Source: Marivirga aurantiaca (GTDB lineage: Bacteria; Bacteroidota; Bacteroidia; Cytophagales; Cyclobacteriaceae). Taken from it: a stretch of 64,000 nucleotides of DNA. The translations under genes and the position numbers were made by a program. The first letter of the stretch is position 1. Every line of letters starts with the position of its first letter. Shown here piece by piece: positions 1 through 9,178 of the stretch. Below the pieces are notes generated by a model. It was not told the origin of the DNA. It saw nothing but the letters and a program-made list of their open reading frames with translations, and ran no database searches. The stretch covers positions 62,001 to 126,000 of the forward strand of contig NZ_JAEQBW010000003.1 of NCBI RefSeq assembly GCF_016679925.1. Reading direction: 5' to 3'.

Positions 1-1
1 C

Positions 2-670
2 GCCCTGTTAGCTGGCGTAATTGCAAAGATGGCCGATACTCCGGCTGAAGTTTTACAAATATTTAAAGGACTGGGAAGCTATTCCCTCACTTTGTTGTTT
101 GGGTTACTGTTTATGATTTTTGTTTTTTATCCATTGATCATAACTATGTTCATTAAAAAATTAAGCTATAAAGAATTCTTAAAAAGAATAAGTCCGGCTC
201 AGTTTCTGGCTTTCTCCACTTCAAGTAGTGCGGCTACTCTTCCTGTAACTATGGAATGTGTGGAAGAGAATATGGGCGTATCAAGAAAGATATCCAGTTT
301 TGTATTGCCTATTGGAGCTACTGTTAACATGGATGGTACTAGTATGTATCAAGCCGTAGCTGTTGTTTTCCTTGCCCAATTGCATATGGTGGATTTAACA
401 TTAGGACAGCAACTAACCATTGTGTTAACAGCTACATTGGCTTCAATTGGTTCAGCAGCAGTGCCAAGTGCAGGATTGGTGATGATGATCATTGTACTGA
501 ATTCCGTTGGATTAAATCCGGCATGGGTGGCTATTATCTTTCCTGTAGATAGGATTCTGGACATGTTTAGAACAGTGGTGAACGTTACTGGTGACGCAAC
601 TGTTTCTACATTGATAGCACAATCTGAAGGTGAACTAAATGTGCCAAAAGACGTTCCAGCTAATAAATAA
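2..670 (+). CDS. Dicarboxylate/amino acid:cation symporter, C-terminal part (5' end outside window)
   Basis: The reading frame is open to the left edge, so only the C-terminal part of a DAACS (SLC1/GltP-type) secondary transporter is present. Hallmarks visible are the serine-rich re-entrant loop FSTSSSAATLPVT, the ion/substrate motif NMDGTSMYQ, the second re-entrant hairpin with PSAGLVMM, and the motif DRILDMFRTVVNVTGDA that in this family contributes substrate-binding Asp, Arg and Asn. It should import glutamate, aspartate or C4-dicarboxylates with Na+ or H+ across the inner membrane. Substrate cannot be fixed from this fragment. The ATG at 29 is internal to the frame and is not the real start. 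Confidence 0.93.
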   Translation, partial: ALLAGVIAKMADTPAEVLQIFKGLGSYSLTLLFGLLFMIFVFYPLIITMFIKKLSYKEFLKRISPAQFLAFSTSSSAATLPVTMECVEENMGVSRKISSFVLPIGATVNMDGTSMYQAVAVVFLAQLHMVDLTLGQQLTIVLTATLASIGSAAVPSAGLVMMIIVLNSVGLNPAWVAIIFPVDRILDMFRTVVNVTGDATVSTLIAQSEGELNVPKDVPANK

Positions 671-702
671 TTTTAAATTCAATAACTAAAGACAGTAAGA
701 AA

Positions 703-1299
703 ATGAGTACACAGACACAACAACCTGTTACTATATATTTGGAGTCCAACCCCAACCCCAACTCTTTGAAGTTTGCTACCAATCAGATGTTGGTGCCGGA
801 AGGTGATTCATTTGATTACCCATCAGCAGAAGAAACCAAAAATGCGCCTTTGGCAGCTTTATTGTTTGAAAAGGAGTATGTGGATCGCGTATTCTACATG
901 AGTAATTTCATTACTGTTACAAAAAAACCGGAGATCGAGTGGATTGAAATCCAGCATGAAATAAAAGAAATTATCAAGAATTTTCTTGAGTCCGGGAGAA
1001 GAATTATTGACTTAAAGCCTGCTGATTTAGTAGAAAAACCCAATACAGGGGAAAATGCGGAGATTGAAGAGCAGATTAAGAATATTTTAGAGGAATATAT
1101 CAAACCTGCTGTAGAACAGGATGGTGGTGCTATTTCGTTTCACTCTTACGAAAAAGAATCACAAAAAGTGAAATTATTATTACAAGGGGCCTGTAGTGGG
1201 TGCCCTTCCTCAACTATTACTTTAAAAGCAGGAATTGAGAATTTGCTAAAAAGAATGATGCCCAATGATGTGAAAGAAGTAGAAGCGGAAGGCGTCTGA
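703..1299 (+). CDS. NifU-family iron-sulfur scaffold/carrier protein
   Basis: A 198-residue protein with an N-terminal Nfu_N-like domain (ESNPNPNSLKF near residue 14) and a C-terminal NifU domain whose GACSGC motif supplies the two cluster-binding cysteines, C164 and C167. This Nfu/NfuA-like arrangement is a carrier that binds a 4Fe-4S cluster between two subunits and delivers it to apo-proteins in the cytosol. No other Fe-S assembly genes lie nearby. The gene is followed by a hairpin at 1331-1362 and seems to be the last of its transcript. Confidence 0.9.
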   Translation: MSTQTQQPVTIYLESNPNPNSLKFATNQMLVPEGDSFDYPSAEETKNAPLAALLFEKEYVDRVFYMSNFITVTKKPEIEWIEIQHEIKEIIKNFLESGRRIIDLKPADLVEKPNTGENAEIEEQIKNILEEYIKPAVEQDGGAISFHSYEKESQKVKLLLQGACSGCPSSTITLKAGIENLLKRMMPNDVKEVEAEGV

Positions 1300-1330
1300 T
1301 TTAGCATTTATTAAACAATATACAAAATAC

Positions 1331-1362
1331 AAATAGGGATGCTTTTAACGGTATCCCTATTT
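1331..1362 (+). terminator. Hairpin after the NifU-like gene, probable terminator
   Basis: AAATAGGGAT (1331-1340) pairs perfectly with ATCCCTATTT (1353-1362) around a 12-nt loop. The following bases are T-rich but interrupted (AGTTTTAG), so termination strength is uncertain. Confidence 0.55.
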
Positions 1363-1405
1363 AGTTTTAGTACAATCTCAACTTAAACGACAATTTCCAT
1401 CTGTT

Positions 1406-1828
1406 ATGAAAAACATCAGACCTTTTCATGTGGCCTTTCCGGTCACCAGCCTTTCGGCTACCCGTCAATTTTTCGAGAAAGTGTTAGAGTGCAAAATTGG
1501 CAGATCTTCAGAGCGTTGGATTGATTTCGATTTGTATGGTCATCAGCTCTCGGCACATCTCACCGAGCAACCTATTCAAGAGCCAGCTGCTAATGAAGTA
1601 GACGGCAAACAAGTGCCTATTAAACATTTTGGTGTAATCCTGGAATGGGACCAATGGCATCAATTGGCTGAACGATTGAAAAAGCTAGATATTGATTTCG
1701 TTATCAGTCCTCATATACGATTTGAGGGGGAAGTGGGCGAGCAAGCGACTATGTTTTTTCTGGATCCTAGTGGGAATGCCCTGGAATTTAAAGCATTTAA
1801 AGATGATGCTTCTATTTTTGAATCTTAG
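1406..1828 (+). CDS. VOC-family (glyoxalase/bleomycin-resistance fold) protein
   Basis: A 140-residue single-domain protein. It opens with the typical beta strand ([12 protein letters not shown]), followed by the helix segment [15 protein letters not shown], and ends with a metal-ligand-like strand [16 protein letters not shown]. The family includes metal-dependent lyases and dioxygenases, and the F-x-D-P-x-G-N-x-L-E-F ending is typical of VOC proteins. Substrate is unknown and no neighbour hints at it. It appears monocistronic, with a short inverted repeat (ATTAAACCG/CGGTTTTAAT, 1865-1888) behind it. Confidence 0.85.
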   Translation: MKNIRPFHVAFPVTSLSATRQFFEKVLECKIGRSSERWIDFDLYGHQLSAHLTEQPIQEPAANEVDGKQVPIKHFGVILEWDQWHQLAERLKKLDIDFVISPHIRFEGEVGEQATMFFLDPSGNALEFKAFKDDASIFES

Positions 1829-1924
1829 ATAATCGGGAAACAATCGGCTTTTATTCTGATGAATATTAAACCGAAGTCCGGTTTTAATGGTTAATTAATT
1901 GTATCATCAAGCCGCTCTCTTAAA

Positions 1925-2587
1925 ATGGAAGTAAAAGATTTATATCGCCTTGTACGGAAAGGAGAGGGTGAAACTTTGGAGTTTAAACGAAAGGTGGCCC
2001 ACCCGGAGAAAATCATTAAGGAAGTGGTTGCTTTCGCTAACACCAAAGGCGGAGATCTTTTAATTGGTGTTGATGACAGTGGTACTATTCCAGGAGTCAA
2101 ATATGCCGATGAAGAGATATTTGTCCTGAATAAAGCCTTGTTTACCTTATGCAAACCCAAAGTACAGTTTAAGTACCGGGTTATTCCTTTAGATGATGAA
2201 GGAAGCAGGGCAGTAGTACATTACGAAATAGCAGAAAGTAAAAAGAAACCCCATTATGCCTTACCGGATCTTAGCACAGACAGGGGAAAGGCCTACGTGA
2301 GGGTTTTGGACAAAAGCATTCAGGCAAGCAAAGTGGTGAGGAATATCTTAAAATTTTCTAACAGGAAATCAGCAAGGGTATTTGCAATCGAAGAGGAAGA
2401 GCGGGCACTATTGAAATATCTGGAACAGCATACTTTTATTACACTCAGTGAATTTCAAAAGTTAAGCAAACTCAATAAATTCAAAGCTTCCAAAATTCTT
2501 GTCACTCTTGTCCTTTCAAATATTCTCTACATAAAACCCTCTGATAAAGAAGATATTTTCGGTTTGGTACCTATTGTTAATTACTAG
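1925..2587 (+). CDS. AlbA_2 (Schlafen-type) domain putative DNA-binding protein
   Basis: A 220-residue protein. The N-terminal 130 residues match the AlbA_2/Schlafen core, with GEGETLEFKRK, then EVVAFANTKGGDLLIGVDDSG and a later GKAYVRV strand. The last ~65 residues (EERALLKYLEQHTF... FKASKILVTLVLSNIL) look like a winged helix-turn-helix. Family members are often annotated as ATP-dependent transcriptional regulators; the actual biochemical role is unclear. It stands alone with no obvious target gene. Confidence 0.82.
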   Translation: MEVKDLYRLVRKGEGETLEFKRKVAHPEKIIKEVVAFANTKGGDLLIGVDDSGTIPGVKYADEEIFVLNKALFTLCKPKVQFKYRVIPLDDEGSRAVVHYEIAESKKKPHYALPDLSTDRGKAYVRVLDKSIQASKVVRNILKFSNRKSARVFAIEEEERALLKYLEQHTFITLSEFQKLSKLNKFKASKILVTLVLSNILYIKPSDKEDIFGLVPIVNY

Positions 2588-2696
2588 AACAAAAACTTTC
2601 CTACGCTAAAATTTCAAATTTGTTCTCTTTTGTTTCCAATATTATCGCTATTATTGAATTTAATTTAAAAAGTACCAATTAAATTCAGATAAAAAT

Positions 2697-3032
2697 ATGG
2701 AAGCGCAGAAAGTTGATATGTTCATTATGAGCAATGGTAAGTTTTTCGAAGGTCATCACTTACCACAAATTAGGGAAAGACTGATTCAGGCAGATGATTC
2801 CAAATGGTCAATGATCCAAATGGCGCAGTTCAAAGACCCTACAGTGAGCTTAATTGTCTCCATTGTAGCAGGTTCGCTTGGAATTGACAGGTTTTTGATT
2901 GGTGATGTAGGTTTGGGGATAGGTAAGCTCATTACTTGCGGTGGTTTAGGTATTTGGGCTATTGTAGATTGGTTCCTGATAATGGGGGCAACTAAGGAGA
3001 AAAATATCATGAAATTGCAACAGGTACTTTAA
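2697..3032 (+). CDS. TM2-domain membrane protein
   Basis: A 111-residue protein whose C-terminal half is a TM2 domain: two membrane helices (around residues 46-62 and 74-95) joined by a short turn, with SLGIDRFLIGDVGLGIGKLI and the following CGGLGIWAIVDWFLI. The first ~40 residues are hydrophilic. TM2 proteins are small membrane proteins of unknown biochemical role. It begins a same-strand run with a DUF2752 protein 10 bp downstream, a DUF4870-like protein and an M48 protease, probably one operon. Confidence 0.85.
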   Translation: MEAQKVDMFIMSNGKFFEGHHLPQIRERLIQADDSKWSMIQMAQFKDPTVSLIVSIVAGSLGIDRFLIGDVGLGIGKLITCGGLGIWAIVDWFLIMGATKEKNIMKLQQVL

Positions 3033-3042
3033 GTATCAAAAA

Positions 3043-3456
3043 ATGAAGAAAAAGAGCTTTTATATTCTAATAAGTGCTATGAGCCTGATTAGTTATGGGT
3101 GGCTTTTTTTTAATGTTCAGGCTTTTAAGAAAGCAGATATTCAAACTATAAATGTTTGTTTCTTCAAAAACGTCACTTCGATCCCTTGTCCGGCTTGCGG
3201 AACCACTACCAGTGTGGTTTCCTTGCTGGAGGGTGAATTTGAACAAGCTATTATGAAGAATCCTTTGGGTATAGTAGCAGCTATTCTGTTGTTAATAGTG
3301 CCTATTTGGCTTTTGAAGGATTTAATATTGCAACAATCAAGTTTGCATACTTTTTATATTCAGTTTGAAAATTTTCTTAGGCAGAAATACATAGCCACCT
3401 CACTATTTGCCATACTACTGGTTAATTGGGTTTGGAATATTCTAAAAGAATTATGA
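3043..3456 (+). CDS. DUF2752 membrane protein
   Basis: A 137-residue membrane protein with three predicted hydrophobic helices. The DUF2752 signature is the cysteine motif IPCPACGTTTS just after the first helix; a similar C-P-x-C-G-x-T motif marks the family in many Bacteroidota. Function is unknown. Its TGA stop overlaps the ATG of the next gene (ATGA at 3453-3456), showing translational coupling. Confidence 0.82.
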   Translation: MKKKSFYILISAMSLISYGWLFFNVQAFKKADIQTINVCFFKNVTSIPCPACGTTTSVVSLLEGEFEQAIMKNPLGIVAAILLLIVPIWLLKDLILQQSSLHTFYIQFENFLRQKYIATSLFAILLVNWVWNILKEL

Positions 3457-3884
3457 TCAAAGAAACCGCAATCCTTTACAAAGTTCATGAATCAGAAGCG
3501 GAAAGAGCTTCCAATAGTTATTTAATGTCATTAATGGCAATAGTGGTAGGCTTACCTTTGCCAATTGTTAACCTCATAGCGACCTTTATGTTTTTCCTGG
3601 GCAACAGGGAGTCTACACCTTTTGTGAGATGGCATTGCACACAAGCACTGTTTTCCCAGCTCTCACTGGTGATCATTAATAGTATCGGTTTTTGGTGGAC
3701 AATCTCTGTCATCATAGGGGACAAAGTCATTTCAAATGATTATATAGCTTATATCATTGTCTTATTTACTTATAACATATTGGAATTTATAGCTACTATT
3801 TACTCAGCCATACGAACCAGAAAGGGTATTCATGTAAAATGGTGGTTTTATGGTGATGTGTCTGATGCGTTAGTTAAACAATAA
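3453..3884 (+). CDS. DUF4870-like multi-pass membrane protein
   Basis: About 143 residues when started at the ATG at 3453, which overlaps the previous stop codon as ATGA; a longer frame to 3426 exists but would lie inside the DUF2752 gene. It has three to four hydrophobic helices and the motif ESTPFVRWHCTQAL, resembling the ESPFVxxHxxQAL segment of DUF4870 proteins. Function unknown. Together with the TM2 and DUF2752 genes it forms a compact membrane-protein operon. Confidence 0.7.
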   Translation: MIKETAILYKVHESEAERASNSYLMSLMAIVVGLPLPIVNLIATFMFFLGNRESTPFVRWHCTQALFSQLSLVIINSIGFWWTISVIIGDKVISNDYIAYIIVLFTYNILEFIATIYSAIRTRKGIHVKWWFYGDVSDALVKQ

Positions 3885-3888
3885 TTTA

Positions 3889-4695
3889 ATGAAGATATTC
3901 TCTAGATTTTTAATACTTGCTGCCGTTTTTATAGCATTTTGGCTTGGATTAGCTGAGGTAAACTGGATGCAGATGTTCCGCGTAGAAGAAGCTACTGATT
4001 CTATGGAAGAGAAGCTTACAGAGATAGTTAAAGAGTCAATAGAACGTTCTGAGGAAATAATTAAGGACAAGGAAATAACCTCAGTGATTGATAGTATAGT
4101 GCATAAAATAGCCAAAAAGAACTATATTGATGAGGATCGTTTAAATGTACTCATTGTACAAAACTCTCAGGTGAATGCTTTTGCCTTGCCAGATAACCAT
4201 TTAGTGATCTATACAGGCTTAATCAATGCTTGCGATAATCCTGAGGCATTGAGTGGGGTGATAGCGCATGAAATGGCCCATATTCAGTTAAACCATGTAA
4301 TGAAAAAGTTGGTGAAGGAAGTTGGGATTTCCGTGTTGTTTTCCATGACATCAAATGGTGGAGGAGAAGTCCTAAGGGAAGTAAGCAGAACATTAACGTC
4401 ATCTGCTTATGACAGGTCACTTGAAGAAGAAGCAGATCAAAAAGCTTTGCTTTATCTGTTGAATGCCAACATTGATCCTCGTCCATTGGCAGACTTTTTT
4501 TATCAGCTTTCTTTGGAAGAGCCTGATTTCGCCTCTAAACTGGGATGGTTAAGCACCCATCCTGACAGCAAGGAAAGAGCAGAAAAAATCATCAATGATT
4601 TAGAAAATCAGATGAAGCAATTTAAACCGGTTCTGTCCGAACAGAGTTGGAAATCTTTACAAGAAAATATTGAAAAGAGAAAAGAGACTTTATAA
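3889..4695 (+). CDS. M48-family membrane-anchored metalloprotease
   Basis: A 268-residue peptidase with an N-terminal signal anchor (residues ~4-22) and the zinc motif HEMAH (H127, E128, H131); the downstream third ligand is in LEEEADQKAL. A PDNHLVIYTGLI strand precedes the active site, as in M48C enzymes such as BepA and LoiP that act in envelope protein quality control. The start lies 4 bp after the preceding gene, so it is the last gene of the membrane-protein operon. Its 3' end overlaps by 6 bp the stop end of the convergent gene. Confidence 0.9.
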   Translation: MKIFSRFLILAAVFIAFWLGLAEVNWMQMFRVEEATDSMEEKLTEIVKESIERSEEIIKDKEITSVIDSIVHKIAKKNYIDEDRLNVLIVQNSQVNAFALPDNHLVIYTGLINACDNPEALSGVIAHEMAHIQLNHVMKKLVKEVGISVLFSMTSNGGGEVLREVSRTLTSSAYDRSLEEEADQKALLYLLNANIDPRPLADFFYQLSLEEPDFASKLGWLSTHPDSKERAEKIINDLENQMKQFKPVLSEQSWKSLQENIEKRKETL

Positions 4696-5103
4696 TTTAA
4701 CAGCCAACCCTACTCTCATAGCAAATCCACTGCTAACGGCAAAATAATCACCCATCGTTTCCAATCTCCAGTTTCTATTGAGGCCAATGGCATAACCCAT
4801 CCCAATAGCTAAATCAGAATTATCTTTCAAAATACCTCTCATTCTAATAAAAACGGGATTAATAGGATAGAAACGGAATCCTGCTGATCCTGCCATATTT
4901 TTTTCAATAAATTCCAGTCCTCCTGTAATGGCAAATTTATTGGCTACAAAATAATTGGCTTCAATACCAAAACGGTATTTAGGGACATTTTCAAAGAAAG
5001 GTGTGCTAAGCAGGTCAATTCCTCCTGCAAGTCTCCATTGTGCCTTTGATTCAAATATATTCACAAAGAGAAAAACGAAGAGGATGGCTAAAATTTTATT
5101 CAT
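4690..5103 (-). CDS. Small secreted beta-barrel-like protein
   Basis: 137 residues if started at the ATG at 5103, which gives a clean signal peptide (MNKILAILFVFLFVNIFESKAQ); a longer frame to 5160 would bury it. The mature part has alternating short strands rich in aromatic and glycine residues and ends in hydrophobic AMRVGLAVKL, as expected of a small outer-membrane barrel. I do not recognise a named family. It lies tail to tail with the M48 gene. Confidence 0.65.
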   Translation of the reverse strand: MNKILAILFVFLFVNIFESKAQWRLAGGIDLLSTPFFENVPKYRFGIEANYFVANKFAITGGLEFIEKNMAGSAGFRFYPINPVFIRMRGILKDNSDLAIGMGYAIGLNRNWRLETMGDYFAVSSGFAMRVGLAVKL

Positions 5104-5195
5104 AGCTGTTTTGATAAATTCTAATGATAGTGGTAAAAATAATATATCCTTTTTTACCAAAACATAAAAAAACTCTGAAAAACTTACTTTTGTTA

Positions 5196-5933
5196 TTACT
5201 GGAACTGTAGGTAAATGGAGACGCTGTTGGTCACCAGTTGATCTATAGGGCTACTGAATGAATTTTGCCTGTCAAATAAGGCATTGGAAACACCTCTCGA
5301 AAAACGGATTTCAGGAGAAAACTTAAATAATTTATAATAGATATCTACTCCAAAACCGAATTCTATCGCCAAATTAAATGTGTTGATCAATAGCACATCT
5401 TCATTTACTTCATCAGGACGTTTTCCGCTCACCTCAAACGAGGGCTTGGCACCACCAATGATATAAGCTCTGAAGTTCCCTCTACGTTGAGATTTGTATT
5501 TTAATAGCAAGGGTAGTTCTGCGTAAAAAGCTTCTTTCTTCCCTTGTACTACCTGAGGCTCAGTTTGGTTAAAACTATTGTAATTAAGCGTGTATTGATA
5601 AAGACCTACTCCCGGTAGCACTCTGAAGTCTAAATATTGAGCGATTCTTAAGTTTAAGATAAAACCTACTGTGAACCCAGGGGATTCCAGTGGAATAACC
5701 GAGTGGAGAGAATCAAAGGTATTGGTAAGATAGGCTTCATTGTATTTTACCTTCATTCCGGAAGTATGCCCGCCAATATAAAAGCCGTAATGAATTAACT
5801 CATCATCATAATTAGGTAAATTTTCCTTTTTATGATATTGAGCCGAAGTATGAAAGGGGATTAATAATCCTAGAAGAATTATTATTTTATACCTGTATAG
5901 ATGGAGCTGATTCCGAAAGTTAAAGGTCTGCAT
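5196..5933 (-). CDS. porT: PorT-like type IX secretion/gliding protein
   Basis: A 245-residue predicted outer-membrane barrel with a signal peptide ending PFHTSAQ. Features seen are the start [18 protein letters not shown], the strand [16 protein letters not shown], the central [21 protein letters not shown] and a hydrophobic last strand ending SIYLQFQ. This pattern is that of PorT, a component needed for T9SS function. The location directly downstream of ubiE matches the gene order common in gliding Bacteroidota. Its start overlaps the end of ubiE by 52 bp, implying coupled expression. Confidence 0.85.
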   Translation of the reverse strand: MQTFNFRNQLHLYRYKIIILLGLLIPFHTSAQYHKKENLPNYDDELIHYGFYIGGHTSGMKVKYNEAYLTNTFDSLHSVIPLESPGFTVGFILNLRIAQYLDFRVLPGVGLYQYTLNYNSFNQTEPQVVQGKKEAFYAELPLLLKYKSQRRGNFRAYIIGGAKPSFEVSGKRPDEVNEDVLLINTFNLAIEFGFGVDIYYKLFKFSPEIRFSRGVSNALFDRQNSFSSPIDQLVTNSVSIYLQFQ

Positions 5934-6604
5934 TCAGTCTTTTTAAAGCCAAGCGTATCAAGTTTTGATACAAAAATTTCACCATCCGGAAAAGACTTCA
6001 CTGACTCAGGTAAATAAGTATACGCTGAGTTGTCTTTAGAAATAGTTTTTCCAATGGTAGGCAAGATATTTTTAAAATAGAAATTATACAATTGTTTAAA
6101 AGGAAAACTTTTCGGTTTGGAAAACTCCAAAATCACGACTTTTCCACCAGGACGTAATACCCGATACATTTCTGCTAATCCCTTCTCTAAATTTTCAAAA
6201 TTTCTTACACCAAAAGCAACGATTATTGCATCAAACATATTGTCTGCAAAGGGAAGGTTTTCCGAGTCTCCGGATTGCAAGCTGATACGGTCATCCAATT
6301 TTCTTTTCTTTAACTTTTTCCGTCCTACATCCAGCATTCCTTCAGAAATATCTACTCCAATTACTTTTTCAGGATTTAAGCTAAGTGATTCAATGGCAAA
6401 GTCACCAGTACCGGTAGCTATGTCCAGTATGCTTTTAGGTTGTATTTCCTTTAAAAGCTTAATAGCTTTTTTTCTCCACCTGATGTCTATACCGAGGCTT
6501 AAGAAATGATTCAAAAAATCATACTTTGGACTGATATTGTCAAACATATCAGCTACTTGCTGCTTTTTACCTGATTCTTTGTCTTTATATGGAAGTACCG
6601 TCAT
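5882..6604 (-). CDS. ubiE: Demethylmenaquinone methyltransferase
   Basis: A 240-residue class I SAM-dependent methyltransferase. Family marks are [20 protein letters not shown] at the N-terminus, the SAM-binding loop [14 protein letters not shown], and the MenG/UbiE signatures [18 protein letters not shown] and FPDGEIF. It performs the last methylation of menaquinone biosynthesis, the usual quinone of the phylum. It is transcribed ahead of porT with overlapping ends. Confidence 0.95.
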   Translation of the reverse strand: MTVLPYKDKESGKKQQVADMFDNISPKYDFLNHFLSLGIDIRWRKKAIKLLKEIQPKSILDIATGTGDFAIESLSLNPEKVIGVDISEGMLDVGRKKLKKRKLDDRISLQSGDSENLPFADNMFDAIIVAFGVRNFENLEKGLAEMYRVLRPGGKVVILEFSKPKSFPFKQLYNFYFKNILPTIGKTISKDNSAYTYLPESVKSFPDGEIFVSKLDTLGFKKTECRPLTFGISSIYTGIK

Positions 6605-6676
6605 CGGATTTCTTTATTGATTGGCCTTTAATAACAAAACCTGATTGCAATTGATTTGTTTGGATCTATTTAATTT

Positions 6677-6712
6677 AAAAAAAGTCTCGCCATTTATGGG
6701 GAGACTTTTTCT
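6677..6712 (-). terminator. Intrinsic terminator after queA
   Basis: AAAAAGTCTC (6679-6688) and GAGACTTTTT (6701-6710) form a perfect 10-bp stem. On the minus strand the stem is followed by a T run, so it terminates queA (stop at 6734) before ubiE starts. Confidence 0.8.
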
Positions 6713-6733
6713 GTTTGGATATATCGTTTAAGC

Positions 6734-7780
6734 TTAAATAATCAGCATGGCATCACCATAGGAAAGGAACCTGTAGTTTTCCTTAATGGCCACCTGATAG
6801 GCTTTTATTACATTTTCATAACCTCCAAAAGCGGCAGCCATCATTAGTAATGTTGATTCCGGCATATGGAAGTTCGTTAATAGCGCATTACAAATTTTGA
6901 AATCGTATGGAGGAAAGATGAATCTGTCAGTCCAGCCTTCATTGGCCTTAAGCCTGTTGTTGGCATTTACTGAGGACTCCATTGACCTCATGGATGTAGT
7001 TCCTACAGCGCATACTCTTTTCTTACTGTCAAGCGCTTGATTAACCACCTCAGCAGTTTTTGCAGGTACTCTGTAATTTTCAGAGTCCATTTTATGCTTT
7101 GTAAGGTCTTCCACATCAACAGGCCTGAAAGTGCCTAATCCGATATGCAAAGTGATTGGAGTAGTTTTTACTCCTTTCAATTCCATTCTTTTTAACACCT
7201 GGCGAGTAAAGTGCATACCGGCTGTTGGAGCTGCTACCGCTCCTATCTCTTCGGCATAAATTGTTTGGAAACGCTCTCTGTCAGCTTCTTCCACAGGTCT
7301 TTTGATGTATTTAGGCAATGGAGTTTCTCCTAAAGTATCTACCATTTTGTAGAATGCTTCGTCATCACCATCGTATAAAAACCTGATAGTTCTGCCTCTC
7401 GAAGTTGTGTTGTCAATTACTTCGGCTACCAATTCGCCATCACCAAAGTAAAGCTTATTGCCTACCCTGATTTTTCTGGCCGGATCAACCAAAACATCCC
7501 ATAAGTGCATTTCTTTGTTGAGCTCCCTTAAAAGGAATACCTCTATCTGGGCACCTGTTTTTTCCTTATTGCCATAAAGGCGAGCAGGGAATACTTTAGT
7601 GTTGTTGGTAACTAGTACATCACCATCATCAAAGTAATCAACAATGTCTTTGAATAATTTATGTTCAATTTTTCCGGTATTTTTATGTAAAACCAGTAAT
7701 TTTGAGAGATCCCTGTCTTCGGCAGGATGTTGTGCCACCAATTTAAGGGGCAATTCGAATTTGAATTCTGATAATTTCAT
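6734..7780 (-). CDS. queA: S-adenosylmethionine:tRNA ribosyltransferase-isomerase
   Basis: A 348-residue full-length QueA. Diagnostic segments are [60 protein letters not shown] and [15 protein letters not shown]. The enzyme transfers the ribosyl moiety of SAM to 7-aminomethyl-7-deazaguanine in tRNA and forms epoxyqueuosine. No other queuosine gene is adjacent. It is divergent from the permease gene at 7882 across a 101-bp spacer. Confidence 0.97.
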   Translation of the reverse strand: MKLSEFKFELPLKLVAQHPAEDRDLSKLLVLHKNTGKIEHKLFKDIVDYFDDGDVLVTNNTKVFPARLYGNKEKTGAQIEVFLLRELNKEMHLWDVLVDPARKIRVGNKLYFGDGELVAEVIDNTTSRGRTIRFLYDGDDEAFYKMVDTLGETPLPKYIKRPVEEADRERFQTIYAEEIGAVAAPTAGMHFTRQVLKRMELKGVKTTPITLHIGLGTFRPVDVEDLTKHKMDSENYRVPAKTAEVVNQALDSKKRVCAVGTTSMRSMESSVNANNRLKANEGWTDRFIFPPYDFKICNALLTNFHMPESTLLMMAAAFGGYENVIKAYQVAIKENYRFLSYGDAMLII

Positions 7781-7881
7781 ACTTAATATTACGGTATTAA
7801 GTGGTTAGGTTTAAAAATTAAGAGTGCAAAGTTAGCAATTGTTTTTCATATTCTTGTAGCTTTATATTTTAATATTCCGAC

Positions 7882-9129
7882 ATGATTTACATTCATTTGC
7901 TTTTGGAGAGTTTTCGGTTTGCATTTAGTGCGCTTAGGGCCAATCTATTGCGCACCATATTATCTTTATTGGGTGTTACAGTAGGTATTTTTTCTATTAT
8001 AGCTGTATTTACTTTAGTGGATTCCCTCGAAAGAAATATCCGTAGTAGCCTTAATTTTCTGGGGGAAGATGTTGTAAGGGTAGAGAAATTTCCATGGATA
8101 TTTGAGGAAGACTATCCGTGGTGGAAATATATTAACAGACCAAAAGCTAATTTTGAGGAATATAAATTTCTTGTGGATAACATGACGCAAACAGCGGGCA
8201 TTACAATTTTCACAGAAAGAGGGGGAGCTGTACTTAAACATGAAAGCAATAGTTTTACAGGAGGGATATTATCAGGAGTGTCTTATAGTCATAAAGATGT
8301 ATATGAAATACCTATTGAAAAAGGGCGCTATTTTAGTATGCAGGAAGCCGAAAGCGGTAACTATGTCACTATTATAGGTCATTTAATTGCTCAGGAGCTT
8401 TTCCCTAACCAGGAGGCACTAGGGAAAGAAGTGAAAATAAGAGGAGTTAAATACAGAGTAATCGGAGTTATGGAAGAACAAGGGGCAAGTATCTCGGGAG
8501 CTCCAAGTGCAGATGATTTTGTTTATATTCCTTATAAAAGTTTTCAGAAAATATACTCCAGCACCGGTATTTTTGGAGTGGAGCCTATTATTGCGGCAAA
8601 AAGTTTGGAAGGAGATGTGGGGCAAAAGAATCTGGAAGGCGAACTGACGGGGCTCTTAAGACAAAAAAGGGGATTAAAGCCCCGTGAAGCTACTAATTTT
8701 GCTATCAATCGACCTACAGCATTTTCCTCAATTCTTGATTCAATTTTTGGTGTTATTTCTATGGCAGGGTGGGTGATTGGAAGCTTTTCTATTTTAGTGG
8801 GTGGATTCGGGATTGCCAACATTATGTTTGTGTCAGTAAAAGAAAGAACCAACATCATTGGTATCCAAAAGTCATTGGGGGCTAAAAACTTTTTTATTCT
8901 GTTTCAATTCTTATTTGAAGCAGTTTTTCTTTCCATGTTAGGTGGCTTATTTGGTTTGCTTTTAGTCTACCTTTTGAGCTTTATTTCATTGGGAAGCCTG
9001 GAATTAACCCTATCTTTTGGAAATGTATTTCTGGGTCTTTCTGTTTCTGTAATTATAGGTACCCTTTCAGGTATTATTCCGGCCGGAATGGCTGCCAAAA
9101 TGGATCCGGTAATTGCTATCAGGGCCTGA
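7882..9129 (+). CDS. MacB-like ABC transporter permease
   Basis: A 415-residue FtsX-type permease: one N-terminal helix (LLRTILSLLGVTVGIFSIIAVF), a periplasmic MacB_PCD domain (~45-270), then three C-terminal helices containing VKERTNIIGIQKSLGA and ending near MDPVIAIRA. Such permeases act in type VII ABC systems for lipoprotein, peptide or drug export by mechanotransmission rather than passage through the membrane. No ATPase or membrane-fusion gene is adjacent, so the partner must be encoded elsewhere. Confidence 0.9.
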   Translation: MIYIHLLLESFRFAFSALRANLLRTILSLLGVTVGIFSIIAVFTLVDSLERNIRSSLNFLGEDVVRVEKFPWIFEEDYPWWKYINRPKANFEEYKFLVDNMTQTAGITIFTERGGAVLKHESNSFTGGILSGVSYSHKDVYEIPIEKGRYFSMQEAESGNYVTIIGHLIAQELFPNQEALGKEVKIRGVKYRVIGVMEEQGASISGAPSADDFVYIPYKSFQKIYSSTGIFGVEPIIAAKSLEGDVGQKNLEGELTGLLRQKRGLKPREATNFAINRPTAFSSILDSIFGVISMAGWVIGSFSILVGGFGIANIMFVSVKERTNIIGIQKSLGAKNFFILFQFLFEAVFLSMLGGLFGLLLVYLLSFISLGSLELTLSFGNVFLGLSVSVIIGTLSGIIPAGMAAKMDPVIAIRA

Positions 9130-9178
9130 TCAGCTCATTTATTTCAAATATTAATTGAACATTATTTATTTTTACTTC

